A stretch of 64,000 nucleotides of DNA, from assembly GCA_016716385.1 (NCBI GenBank), contig JADJWL010000026.1, forward strand, positions 496,001 to 560,000, given 5' to 3'. Shown piece after piece: positions 27,744 to 38,402 of the stretch. Under the pieces are notes generated by a model. The model worked only from the letters and a program-made list of their open reading frames with translations, was not told the DNA's origin and did not search any database. How positions within the stretch are numbered: the first letter of the stretch is position 1; each line of letters begins with the position of its first letter. Source of the stretch: Bryobacterales bacterium. GTDB lineage: Bacteria > Acidobacteriota > Terriglobia > Bryobacterales > Bryobacteraceae. Position numbers and translations under genes: made by a program.

Positions 27744-28420
27744 TCACAGCGGGTTCAGATCGGCATCGACGTGGACCGTGCGCTGGCTGGTGCTGCCGCC
27801 GCTGGCGGTTTCCGTCCAGATGATCGTCAGGTTGCCCTGCCCGTCCACGGTCCCCTCGATCGCGGTGACAGCCGTGCCGGGCGTCGCCGTGGCCACGCGC
27901 TTGTAGGGGCTCATGGCCCGGGCATCCACAGGCGCCAGATTGCCGCGCCCCATAAGGGTCCACCGGTTCGGGCTGCCAGCTATCGTCCGATCGACGCAGA
28001 TGTACGTTGCGGCGGGCCACTCCTGGAACGCCGCGAACACGTGCCTGTGGCGCTCCGATGTATCCTCCGGCATCCCCCCCTCGGCTGGGATGAACGCATC
28101 CGGGAGGAGCCGCACCGTCGTCCAGGCCGCCAGCATCGGCGAGACCACCGTGATGTCGGTCTCCGCCTTCGTGGTGTAACCGTACCGGAACCGGATGCGG
28201 TAATTGCCTTCCTCATCTGGAGCGTCCCAAGTATAGTAGAGTTCCAGAAACGGGTTGCGTTTCTCGAAAGACCAGTGCACGAGCTCGACACATCGTGTTG
28301 GTTCGCCCACAGTTGTGAAACCAGGAGCAGGCCGGTTAGGAACGCGGCGAAACCTGGCGCTGCTCTTGCGTGCCGCTGACAGGCACTGAAACGACTGGAG
28401 AGATGCGGTGTCCAATCCAT
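27744..28420 (-). pseudogene. Truncated, probably frameshifted copy of the neighbouring secreted protein
   Basis: The C-terminal ~180 residues (from YYTWDAPDEEGNYRIRF) match the adjacent 28531-29490 protein closely, including HVFAAFQEWPAATYIC and GNLTIIWTE, and the DNA is also visibly similar. Upstream the frame loses homology. In another frame, an ATG at 28420 with GGAGG ten bases before it begins a peptide containing a signal-peptide-like stretch (FAAFLTGLLLVSQLWA). A +1 insertion or -2 deletion near 28,290 would join that signal to the conserved body. The whole Ig-like domain (~120 residues) of the full copy is missing. In the body frame, an open frame continues to an ATG at 28517 but codes for nothing recognisable. 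I read this as a decaying tandem duplicate. Confidence 0.55.
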
Positions 28421-28530
28421 CTTCTTTCCGCCTCCACCGGACTTCGGTCCCGAAGAACGCCGTGAGCGCTATGGAGAGAGACACCGTCGCCCGGCAATTT
28501 GTTCCGGGATTCTGCACTGCCGCCAGCGGG

Positions 28531-29490
28531 TCACAGCGGGTTCAGGTCGGCATCGAGGTGGATCGTGCGCTGGCTGGTGACGGTTCCGCCGTTAGTGGCC
28601 TCGGTCCAGATGATCGTCAGGTTCCCCTGCCCGTCCACCGTCACCTCGATCTCCGTGACGGCCGTGCCGGGCGTCGCCGTGGCTACACGCTTGTAGGGTT
28701 GCATTGCGACGGCGTCTTGCGGATGTAGGTTGTCCCTTCCCATCAAGACCCAGCGACGAGGTTGAGCGTCCTCGGTCCGCGCAACGCAGATGTAAGTTGC
28801 GGCGGGCCACTCCTGGAACGCGGCGAAGACGTGCCGGTAACGCTGATACGTCCATTCGGGCATTCCTTCGTGTGCGGGTACGAACTTATCTGGTAGCAAC
28901 CGGACTACGCCCCACGCCGCCAGCATCGGCGACACGGTCGTGAAATCAGTCTCCGCCTTCTTCGCACCGTAGGTGAACCGGATCCGGAATGACCCCTCTT
29001 CCTCAGGAGCCGGCCACCGGTACAGCAGTTGCGGAGGTTGCGTGTGATCTTCGTTCACGATGGAGCGGAATTCCTTCTGCCGTTCTTCACCGGGCGCCAG
29101 CACCAGGACTGCCGGAAAACAGCAGGTATCCTGCCAGTCAGACCGCAATCCGACGCTGTGCGAGGAATACAACAGCGGAGGTTCGGTCTGCCCCGGCACG
29201 ATCTTCCAGAACCGGAACTCGCTCCCTTCGATATCGAAAGGATCGTAGACTTCGAGTGGCGCCGCAGTGGTGTTCTTCACCTTGACCGTAACAGTCATCT
29301 CTTCGCCGACCAAGTACTGAGTCCTGTCCGTCGAGACCGTCAACTGAAGCTGCTCGGAATTGTTCGACAGTTGCGCTCGCAGTAGGACGTCCGCCGGAAT
29401 CGGATCGTCCTGCTCGAACTCAGGCACCTGCTGCGTCCACATCGAAGGAACCAGGAGCAAACATGCTGCAAACGCGATTCGCTTCTTCAT
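28531..29490 (-). CDS. Secreted protein with N-terminal Ig-like (BsuPI-like) domain
   Basis: 319 residues with signal peptide MKKRIAFAACLLLVPSMWT. Residues ~45-150 look like an Ig-like domain: LVGEEMTVTVKVKNTTAAP and FDIEGSEFRFWKI resemble the BsuPI/DUF4399-style fold used by an intracellular proteinase inhibitor, though this is a weak match by eye. The second half (150-319) is the domain shared with the decayed copy downstream, ending in VDGQGNLTIIWTE and a stranded tail. It starts 19 bp after the stop of the metallopeptidase gene, hence same operon. Inhibitor or partner of the peptidase is a guess; otherwise function unknown. Confidence 0.65.
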   Translation of the reverse strand: MKKRIAFAACLLLVPSMWTQQVPEFEQDDPIPADVLLRAQLSNNSEQLQLTVSTDRTQYLVGEEMTVTVKVKNTTAAPLEVYDPFDIEGSEFRFWKIVPGQTEPPLLYSSHSVGLRSDWQDTCCFPAVLVLAPGEERQKEFRSIVNEDHTQPPQLLYRWPAPEEEGSFRIRFTYGAKKAETDFTTVSPMLAAWGVVRLLPDKFVPAHEGMPEWTYQRYRHVFAAFQEWPAATYICVARTEDAQPRRWVLMGRDNLHPQDAVAMQPYKRVATATPGTAVTEIEVTVDGQGNLTIIWTEATNGGTVTSQRTIHLDADLNPL

Positions 29491-29509
29491 TGGGGCATCC
29501 CTCCAGAAC

Positions 29510-31550
29510 CTACTGCTGACACTGAATCCGGACGCAGAGAACGCCGGAATCCAAATCGGAAAACGACCACTGCCCGGCGGTCTGTAGCGGCAGATAGGCA
29601 GTCCAGTCCATAATCTTCTGTTGTTGCACCTCGACCCAGATCTCGTTCGCCGGCTGGACCGTGTCTGTGAACTCGACCCGGAACACTGCGTGCGTCCCCT
29701 CGCCGTCCGTGAGTGTCGTATTCTTGGCCTTCCTCACTGACTTGGCTTTGTTCTTGGGCTGCCCGGCCACCACGGCACGCTCAGCAATACGTTCGCCCGA
29801 ATACTGGTAAAACCGGAGACGCACAAGAACTGTCTTGTGATTGGGATCCAGGACCCATTGGCCCAATCCTATGTCATTCAAGTTGTTCGGCCGCTCGATC
29901 CTGGTGCAGCAGATTGAGGGCTGCGTCCGGACCGGGTGGGTGCGGTGGAACTTGTGTCCCGCTTCGTGGGCAATGACTTGTGCCAAGCCTACGGCCACCG
30001 GTAGCCCGGGCGTGGTCTGGATCGCGGCGTGATCGATGAAGACTGGAAAGCCATTGTTCGTCGGATTCTTCTGATCACCGCCCTTGGCTTCGCCGAGGAT
30101 CTTGTACATGCCTTCCTTGCCCAAGCGCTTGTCGATCAACTTTAGAGCGTGCGCTTCGCGATCCCCGATCACGCTGTTCCGGTCGAGTTGATTTCGATCC
30201 AGGATCTTGTCTTTCCCAACGGCCTGCTGGGGATTCACCCGCCGATACGTGATGCCTACCGGCTGCTGCGCCAGAATGTTCTGGAGCGCCGAGGCAAAAT
30301 CGTTCTTGTCCGCGTAGTAGAACACGTCCCGCGTTCCAAACGGATCGGTTCGTGTCCACTTTGTCTGCGTCGCAGACTCCAGGAAGTGGAAACCCCGGTA
30401 CTCGTCGTGCACGGACAGGGCATCGCCGGTATAGAACGAACCCTGAGGCGGTTCGGCGTCCGCATTGATATCCGTAATCAGTTGGCCGCCGTTCACGGAT
30501 TTCTCCCAGCCGTCGGCGATGCCGTTGCCGTTGGTGTCCAGCGGCAGCAACGCCTCCCCGTCATCCCCCACCTTGGCCCAGATGTCCTCGGCTAGCCCGT
30601 CGATCGTCATCGAAGCGTAGAGGAATCCGACACCCCCGTAGTCTTCCGAGGTGACCACCAGCGTCGCCTCGCGCACATCCGCCGTCGTCGTGAGGGCGTC
30701 CACTTTGCCGGTGCTGCCTGGCGGGGCGAGGTTGGGGTCGGTCTGTTTGGCCCGGTCGATCGTGTAATCCGGTCCGGTCTGGTTGCCCCAATTCGTCGCC
30801 ACGCCCGGGTGCTCGCTACGGTCGCCGAATTCGAACTTCAGCCGCCCCGCTACCTGAAAGTGCGTGGTCCATTGCGGCGGGACATCCACCTCTTCGGGGA
30901 TTAGCCAGGCGCGGTAGCGCGGGTAGCAGAGGGTCACCGCCGCCCCCTGGCAGCCCGATATCTCGGCCGGGTCGAGAGCGCTCCGCGGCGCGAAACTCTC
31001 CGGGCTCTGGTCCATCAGCAGGTGATAGTCCACCAGAACCACGTCGACGAGGACACGGTGCTGCGAGGCTTGACTGCCGCCGTTCACGGCGACCGCCTCC
31101 ACTTCCACACCGACAGTGTCCCACGGCAGGTTGAGAACCAATCGTCCGGTCTTCCTGAAATAATCGTACTCCTCATCGAAATCGAACCGTCCATCGGGGA
31201 AAGACCCTGGAGTGACGACGGTGATTGGCTGAGAATAGAGAGTCTGGCGGCCGTTATTCGAGAGCAGAGCGGTCGCTGTCAGGGAATACGAGAGGTTGCC
31301 TGGCAGTTCGGCACGGTAGAAGTCATAGTCCACGTTATAGACGACAACCGTGAAGGCGCTGACCCACCCCCCCCCCGGCGGCGAAGGCCCGGGTCTTGCA
31401 ATCCTGCTCAAAGGGGGCTTCGTGGCCGGCGAAGGCGAACGCGGAAAGAGTCTTCCCCATGCCATCCGGAAATGATTGACAGGTCTGGGCGGCAAGCTGC
31501 GCGGCGCAGGCCGTGAGGAAAAGTGCCACAGTCGAGTGCGCTATCCGCAT
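29510..31550 (-). CDS. Secreted HEAGH metallopeptidase split by a 10-G tract (phase-variable or frameshifted)
   Basis: From an ATG at 31550 (GGAG nine bases upstream) a signal peptide MRIAHSTVALFLTACAAQLA and ~38 further residues are read until a run of ten C (ten G on the coding strand) at 31367-31376. There the frame ends shortly after, while the coherent body continues in another frame to a stop at 29510. Nine G would join both into one ~680-residue protein. The body has beta-rich domains, a calcium-binding-like DTNGNGIADGWE, and VIAHEAGHKFHRTHP with the zinc-binding HEAGH encoded at 29954-29968. It heads the three-gene operon with the Ig-like protein. Secreted zinc peptidase is the best reading; family is not assigned. 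Confidence 0.7.
31367..31376 (-). repeat. Homopolymeric G10 tract (coding strand) in metallopeptidase gene
   Basis: Ten consecutive C on the plus strand, directly downstream of the signal-peptide region. The flanking frames differ by one base; loss of one G fuses signal peptide and peptidase body. Slipped-strand mispairing would turn the protein on and off; a base-calling error is the alternative. Confidence 0.8.
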
Positions 31551-31615
31551 GAGAATGTCTCCAGATCAAACACGCGCAACTCAAGAATACGCCCGAATGG
31601 CGGGGCTGTCAATTG

Positions 31616-31658
31616 AAAAAATGCGACCGGGCGCCGCATCGCCCCGCTGACGCCCGGT
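31616..31658 (-). terminator. Rho-independent terminator after the class V aminotransferase
   Basis: Perfect 8-bp stem ACCGGGCG (31626-31633) / CGCCCGGT (31651-31658), loop 17 bases with further GC pairing possible, followed on the minus strand by CGCA and six T (31621-31616). It lies 27 bases past the stop at 31685 and upstream of the metallopeptidase start, so it separates the two minus-strand units. Confidence 0.7.
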
Positions 31659-31684
31659 GCTATCGCAGTTCTAATATCCGGGTG

Positions 31685-32938
31685 TTATCCGCGCACCAGC
31701 GCCCGAACTGCCGCGACCGCCTGGTCGATCTCGTCCATCGAATTGTAAATGTGAGGTGAAAAACGCAGCCCCTCGGTGGGTCCTGCGTTCGTCGCCGCAA
31801 TGCCCAGCCGGTTCTTCGCGTACAGCGTGTCGTACGCCTGCCGTGTCGGGACGCTCGCCACGTGGAACTTGATCACGGCGCCGGAGAGTTCCGGCTCCAG
31901 GTTTGTGCGCAGCGTCACCCCCGGGATTTCCTTCAGACCCCGCATCGCACGCTGGGCGAGCGCTCGCGCGCGCGCCTCGACTTCCTTCAGGCCGATCATC
32001 GCCAGAAAGTCCAGGCACGGTTCGAGCGCGATGACGCGCGGGTCGTCGCGCTGCCCCAGTACTTCGAACTTCCGCGCTCCCTTGAGGGTGTCCGACCAGC
32101 CCGCCGTCACCACCGACGGCCAGACCGCCGCAATCCGCTCCTGCTTCACGTACAGGATGCCCGCCTCGAGCGGCCCCATCGGCCACTTGTGGGCGCTGGC
32201 CGTGTACGAGTCGCAGCCGATGGCGCGCAGGTCCACATCGAGCAGCCCGAAGCTCTGGGCGCCATCCAGGTGGACGTGAATGCCGCGCCGGTGGGCCATC
32301 TCCGTGATGGCCTTGGCCGGATAGAGCAAGCCCGTGGTGTTGGTCAGGTGGGTGACCGCGATCACCTTCGTCCGCGGTGTGATCGCCTTCTCAAAACCGC
32401 CCAACAACTGGTCCGCGCCAGGAGCCGGCGCCGGAACCGGCAGGCTCACCACGCGGAACCCTTCGCGCTTCGCCCGGACCTTCCACGAATCGTTGTTCGA
32501 GGGATGGTTGTGGTCGGTGATGATGACTTCGTCGCCGGCCTTCAGTTCCAGTCCCTGCACGACGATGTTCGTGCCTTCACTCGTGTTCCGCGTGAGCGCG
32601 ATCTCGTCGGCGCTGACGCGCAGCAGCGCCGCGGCTTTGTTGCGCACGGTCTCGCGCATCCCGTCGTACTTGGCGCGATTCTGGAACGACGGATTGGCGT
32701 GGAAGTCGCGCAGGTACTGCAGGTGCCGGTCCATCACGGGACGCGATGCCGGGCAGACGTTGGCGGCGTTCAGGTAGATCAGGCCGGGCTCAAGCGGGAA
32801 CTGGGCTTTGACCATATCCCAGAACGGCTCGGAGCCTTTGGCGGGCGCCGCCTGCAGCGCGGAGCGGAAGGCGTGCCAACTGGCGGGCAGGGAAGCGGCG
32901 GCGGTGACGCCTCGCAGGAAATCGCGTCGTGAAGCCAT
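31685..32938 (-). CDS. Tat-exported class V aminotransferase-like PLP enzyme
   Basis: 417 residues from the ATG at 32938. The N-terminus MASRRDFLRGVTAAASL carries a twin-arginine signal (RRDFLRG), which this family seldom has. Fold type I class V motifs follow: NAANVCPASRPVMD, LTRNTSEGTNIVVQG (PLP phosphate), DHNHPSNNDSW, GIHVHLDGAQSFG with the PLP-contacting Asp, and SASAHKWPMGP-like context ASAHKWPMG with the PLP lysine. Related enzymes include cysteine desulfurases and isopenicillin-N epimerases; the cysteine-loop of desulfurases is not evident, so epimerase-like is closer. Activity outside the cytoplasm is inferred from the signal. A terminator follows it. Confidence 0.8.
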   Translation of the reverse strand: MASRRDFLRGVTAAASLPASWHAFRSALQAAPAKGSEPFWDMVKAQFPLEPGLIYLNAANVCPASRPVMDRHLQYLRDFHANPSFQNRAKYDGMRETVRNKAAALLRVSADEIALTRNTSEGTNIVVQGLELKAGDEVIITDHNHPSNNDSWKVRAKREGFRVVSLPVPAPAPGADQLLGGFEKAITPRTKVIAVTHLTNTTGLLYPAKAITEMAHRRGIHVHLDGAQSFGLLDVDLRAIGCDSYTASAHKWPMGPLEAGILYVKQERIAAVWPSVVTAGWSDTLKGARKFEVLGQRDDPRVIALEPCLDFLAMIGLKEVEARARALAQRAMRGLKEIPGVTLRTNLEPELSGAVIKFHVASVPTRQAYDTLYAKNRLGIAATNAGPTEGLRFSPHIYNSMDEIDQAVAAVRALVRG

Positions 32939-32989
32939 GATCGTGTGGTTCCGATTGTACCGGATCGCGTAGGACAATCGGAATGGAAC

Positions 32990-33499
32990 ATGCTCACCGA
33001 CCTCGTCCAGATCCGCCGCCAGGGAGAGAAACTGCGCACCGAGAACCAGCGGCTGCGTGTGCACCTGAAGCGGCACGACTTCGTGGAGCGCCGCCTGCGT
33101 CGCATCGCGCAGGAAGTGGAGGAAGCGATCGACTGCCGCGCCTGCGCCAACTGCTGCCGCGAGGGAACGGTGCGGTTGACGGACCGTGACATCGAACACC
33201 TGGCCAAGTTCCTCGGCATGAGCATCCGTGAATTCCGCGCGCAGTACACCGCGCCCAGCGAGGAAGAGGGGCTGATTCTGAAGCGCACGGAAACGGGTTG
33301 CGTGTTTCTGGCGGGCAACGACTGCACCGTCTACGACGCCCGCCCGCGGGCATGCGTGAACTTCCCCCACCTGGTGCGCGGGGACGGATCACTGGTGAGC
33401 CGCATGTGGGACATGCCGGACCGCGCCACCTACTGCCCGATCGTGTTCAATACGCTCGAAGCGTGGAAGGACGAAACCAAGTTCAAGCGCGGCGAGTGA
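32990..33499 (+). CDS. YkgJ-family cysteine-cluster protein
   Basis: 169 residues from the ATG at 32990, preceded by GGAA; an upstream in-frame GTG at 32945 would overlap the divergent gene's promoter. N-terminal ~45 residues are charged helix. Then DCRACANCCREGTV gives the C-x-x-C-x-x-C-C cluster of the YkgJ/UPF0153 family, followed by CVFLAGNDCTVYDARPRAC with further ligands and a late cysteine (ATYCPIVFN). The cluster likely binds iron or zinc. The biological role of the family is not known. It diverges from the Tat aminotransferase with 51 bp between starts and is convergent with the next gene. Confidence 0.8.
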   Translation: MLTDLVQIRRQGEKLRTENQRLRVHLKRHDFVERRLRRIAQEVEEAIDCRACANCCREGTVRLTDRDIEHLAKFLGMSIREFRAQYTAPSEEEGLILKRTETGCVFLAGNDCTVYDARPRACVNFPHLVRGDGSLVSRMWDMPDRATYCPIVFNTLEAWKDETKFKRGE

Positions 33500-33502
33500 T
33501 CG

Positions 33503-34433
33503 TCAGGGCAGCGCCTCGTGCAGTGCGAACGCGGGAATCCGCCCCGCCTGGCGGTTGATCTCCGCCTCGCGCCGCGCGTGTCCGATCAACTTCTCCTCGA
33601 GCGGGCCGGCCGGCTTCCAGGCAGCGAGAAATCCCGGCGCGAACCAGTCGCAGAAGACCATGCCGTACGTCAGGCCCGTCTGAAACGCGCGCCGGACAGG
33701 GTCCGGATACTCGATGGCGCTGTTCTCGAGCAGCCGCGGCATCTCCTCGGCGTTCATCATCGCGAAGGCGAACGCGATTCCCTGCACGCACGCCTCGACG
33801 CGGTGCTGCGGCAACTGCATCGCTTCGCCGATCGCCGCGTAGACGCTGATCTTGCTGAAACCCACGAGGCGCCCGTAGCCGTGGACGATCAACCGCGCCT
33901 GCTCGTCGTCGAACGCGGTGAAAAACTTCGTGTAAAATCCGTCCCTGTCCGGTCCGGGAGGCGCGCCCTTCGGAATCAGGCCGAGCATCCCGCACATGAA
34001 CTTGAAGATCCCGGGCTCGTAGATGCGGACGATCGACCCGATACCTTCGTAGAAGAAACCCTGGTTGTCCGGGTGACAGCAGGTGCGGGCGATCTCGTGC
34101 AGCTTGGCGTCGTCGAAGTGGGCGAACTCGGTCGACGCCGCGCCGTAGCCGACGTGTGTGATGCCCCAGGCAGCGGGGGGCAGGCGCGGGTCGGCGAGCG
34201 TGTTCTCCGGCAGCCGGTATTTGCCCAGCGTCGTTGAGAGCCCCTCACACCGCCACAGGCCGTCGACGACGCGCGGCATGCTGTAGTGCTGGCGTTCGGC
34301 TTCGCGCTGGTAGCTGATGCACCGCTCCACGTACTCGTCCTGCGGGATCGTGCGGTTCAGCGCTCCCGACGAAACGGTCTTGACGCCGCCCATGCGGCGT
34401 CGCGCCAGCGGCAGCAGGGCGATCGATAGTCCT

Positions 34434-34441
<8 letters not shown>
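33503..34441 (-). CDS. Uncharacterised protein (weak DUF1702-like pattern) coupled to the symporter
   Basis: 312 residues. No classical catalytic motif is clear. Segments such as QGFFYEGIGSIVRIYEPGIFKFMCG and LIVHGYGRLVGFSKI resemble by eye the DUF1702/UnbL family seen in enediyne clusters, but the match is uncertain and no enediyne genes are near. The start ATG overlaps the end of the symporter gene by 8 bp, so the pair is translated together. Either a partner of the transporter or a metabolic enzyme on the imported solute is plausible. Convergent with the YkgJ-type gene, 3 bp apart. Confidence 0.6.
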
Positions 34442-36212
<1,771 letters not shown>

Positions 36213-36242
36213 GCGTTCCCCCCCGCCGGCGACAGTACTCGA

Positions 36243-36266
36243 CTTTTCAACGGTCCTGTCGAAAAG
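36243..36266. promoter_or_regulatory. Candidate operator: 24-bp near-palindrome upstream of the symporter
   Basis: CTTTTC (36243-36248) mirrored by GAAAAG (36261-36266), with inner AC/GT and G/C pairs also symmetrical; about 18 of 24 positions fit the dyad. It lies 31 bases before the symporter ATG, where a repressor would block transcription. Only the symmetry is seen; the binding factor is unknown. Confidence 0.4.
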
Positions 36267-36349
36267 CCTGTGGAATTCTAGTGACGGACCGGCCTAAGCG
36301 TCTGACGAGACATCCATTTGTAACATGTTGCACCCGGATACAGCAGCGC

Positions 36350-36964
36350 TCAGATCCACACCTTCTCCAGGGGGACCCCTTCCCGGCACAACGCGCACTC
36401 CGCCGCGTCCGTGTAGTAGGTCGGGTTGATCTGCGCCAGATAATAGCGCGGGATGTCGCCCAGGTCCACCATCTGCGGCGTCGGCTGAAAGATCACCGCG
36501 GCCAGACCCACGACATGCGCGCCTCCGGCCTCCAGCAGGTCTTTCAACTCGCGGAACTTCCGGCCGGAACGCAGCACGTCGTCCACCATCACGACCGGTT
36601 CGTTGGGGATGGGTTCCAGATACTGGCGCAGGCGCATCGGGTGGGTATCGTCGGGCCGTTCGAGCCAGTAGACCTGGTGCGCGCGCAGCGCTTCGCACAT
36701 GCTGAACGCCAGGGGGACGCCGCCCGTCGTAGGGGAGACGATCGAGAGCTGCGACGCGATGGCGCGGATCTCGGGATTGGCCCGCAGCAGGCGGCTCAGG
36801 CTCACGCCCAGAGTCTTGGTGTTCTGGTAATAGCGCAGCGCGAGCGGGACCTGAAGGTACTCATTCGTATGAAGGCCGGTGGGATATTCGAAGTGCCCGT
36901 CCCGCAAGGCGCCGGTATCCCGCAGAATGCGCAGTACCTCGTCCTGAGTTGGAAGAAGCTCCAT
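36350..36964 (-). CDS. Phosphoribosyltransferase-family protein (orotate PRTase-like)
   Basis: 204 residues. The PRPP-binding loop is VVMVDDVLRSG (residues 124-134), the type I PRTase signature of the orotate/adenine enzymes, and the N-terminal TGALRDGHFEYPTGLHTNEYL resembles PyrE's start (GALxxGHFxLxSGxHS). A C-terminal extension has ECALCREGVPLEKVWI with a cysteine pair. Length fits PyrE, but the middle is divergent, so substrate (orotate or another base) is not certain. It starts 15 bp after the sugar transferase stop and ends the operon. Confidence 0.72.
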   Translation of the reverse strand: MELLPTQDEVLRILRDTGALRDGHFEYPTGLHTNEYLQVPLALRYYQNTKTLGVSLSRLLRANPEIRAIASQLSIVSPTTGGVPLAFSMCEALRAHQVYWLERPDDTHPMRLRQYLEPIPNEPVVMVDDVLRSGRKFRELKDLLEAGGAHVVGLAAVIFQPTPQMVDLGDIPRYYLAQINPTYYTDAAECALCREGVPLEKVWI

Positions 36965-36979
36965 ACAATCTCCTCTCCT

Positions 36980-38392
36980 CTAGCTTGCACCACGTCCGCT
37001 GAGCACCCTGGGGATTGTCTTCAACAGGATCTTCCAGTCCAGTCCCAGAGACCACGTATCGATGTACCGCATGTCCAGCCGCATCCACGTTTCGAAATCG
37101 ACGGCGTCGCGGCCTTCGACCGCCCACAGGCAGGTGAGTCCGGGGCGCATCCGGAGGCGCCGCCGCTGCCACTGCTCGTAGCGGGCCACTTCATCCGGGA
37201 CCGCCGGCCGGGGGCCGACCATGCTCATGTCGCCCCGCAGTACGTTCCAGAGTTGCGGCCACTCGTCGATGGAGAAGCGTCGCAGGAATCGGCCGATCGG
37301 CGTCAGGCGCGGGTCGTTGCGGATCTTGAACACAACCTGGCGCTCGTTCAAGTGCATCAGGGACGCCTTCAGCTCCTCGGCGTTCTCACACATCGAGCGG
37401 AACTTGTAAAAGGTAAACGGGCGGCCGTTGAGGCCGCAACGTGTCTGCCGGAAGATCGCCGGTCCGCGTGAAGTCGCGCGCACGAGCAAGGAGATCGCCG
37501 CCATCGCCGGAGCCAGCAGGATGAGGGCCGCAGCAGCCAGCACGATGTCGGTGAGCCGCTTCAGGAGCAGCCGGACCTCGTCGGTGGGTCCCGCCGTGAA
37601 CGTCAGAACCGGAGTCTGCCCGAGCCGGTCCAGGGCGACAGAACTATGCACGTGCGGAAAAAAATCCACCGCCACGCGCGTCTTCACCCCTTCTTCGTCA
37701 CAGAGCAGGAACACGTCTTCGAGATCGGCCAGGTCCCGGCTCGACACGGCAAAGACGATCTCGTCCACGACGCTCTTGCGCAGCAACGTGCGCAGTTCCC
37801 GCCTTGGGAAAACCGGATAGGCCCGTTCGAGCGCGATTTCGCCGGCGGACTGTTCGGGGTGCGCCGCGAGGAAGCCCAGCAGCGAGATCCCTTCAGCCTC
37901 GCTGCATTCCAGTTGGAAGCCCAGGCGGACGGCCGCGTCCCCAGTGCCAACCACCAGCACGTGATGGGGGCCGTGCATGCGTCCCAGGCCGTGCAGCAGA
38001 TTCGGGGCCGTTAGGCGGAACAGGCAGAGCAGGATCCACGAGTAGAGTCCGAAGAACGCCAGCATCGGGCGGCTGATGTCGAAACGCAGCAGGTATTGAA
38101 ACAGAACGACGCTCGTGACGGCGATCAGGCTCTGGCGGAAGGCGTCTCTGAGGATGACTCGGGGCGCGCCCGTGTCCACGCGGTCGTACGTCTCTGACCA
38201 CAAGGCCACGGCAATCCACGCTGTCCACGCGAAGACGAGGACCAGCGCCTTCTCCGCCGTCGTAAGGAAGAAGACGCGCTCCAGCGGAAGATGCAGGCGC
38301 GTCTGATAGGCCGCCGCAAACGCGGCGGTCGTCAATACGATGTCGGATAAGCCGAGGAGAAACCGGGTCTTTCTCTGCTGCCGGGTGAGCAC
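36980..38392 (-). CDS. Polyprenyl-phosphate sugar-1-phosphate transferase (WcaJ/WbaP-like)
   Basis: 470 residues: N-terminal four to five TM helices (FLLGLSDIVLTTAAFAAAYQ and on), a CoA-binding-like middle domain (HHVLVVGTGDAAVRLGFQL), one TM, and the C-terminal bacterial sugar transferase domain with IFRQTRCGLNGRPFTFYKFR, DEWPQLWNVLRGDMSMVGPR and RPGLTCLWAVEGR. It attaches a hexose-1-phosphate to undecaprenyl phosphate at the inner membrane, the first step in exopolysaccharide or O-antigen repeat units. No other glycan cluster genes adjoin it apart from distant ones (Wzt-like ATPase at 49 kb, glycosyltransferase-like protein at 42 kb). Confidence 0.88.
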   Translation of the reverse strand: MLTRQQRKTRFLLGLSDIVLTTAAFAAAYQTRLHLPLERVFFLTTAEKALVLVFAWTAWIAVALWSETYDRVDTGAPRVILRDAFRQSLIAVTSVVLFQYLLRFDISRPMLAFFGLYSWILLCLFRLTAPNLLHGLGRMHGPHHVLVVGTGDAAVRLGFQLECSEAEGISLLGFLAAHPEQSAGEIALERAYPVFPRRELRTLLRKSVVDEIVFAVSSRDLADLEDVFLLCDEEGVKTRVAVDFFPHVHSSVALDRLGQTPVLTFTAGPTDEVRLLLKRLTDIVLAAAALILLAPAMAAISLLVRATSRGPAIFRQTRCGLNGRPFTFYKFRSMCENAEELKASLMHLNERQVVFKIRNDPRLTPIGRFLRRFSIDEWPQLWNVLRGDMSMVGPRPAVPDEVARYEQWQRRRLRMRPGLTCLWAVEGRDAVDFETWMRLDMRYIDTWSLGLDWKILLKTIPRVLSGRGAS

Positions 38393-38402
38393 CGTCCGCT
38401 GA

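Noticed and set aside
27744..29490. Duplicated segment as an insertion sequence or mobile repeat
   Set aside because: No transposase, terminal inverted repeats or target-site duplication; better explained as tandem gene duplication.
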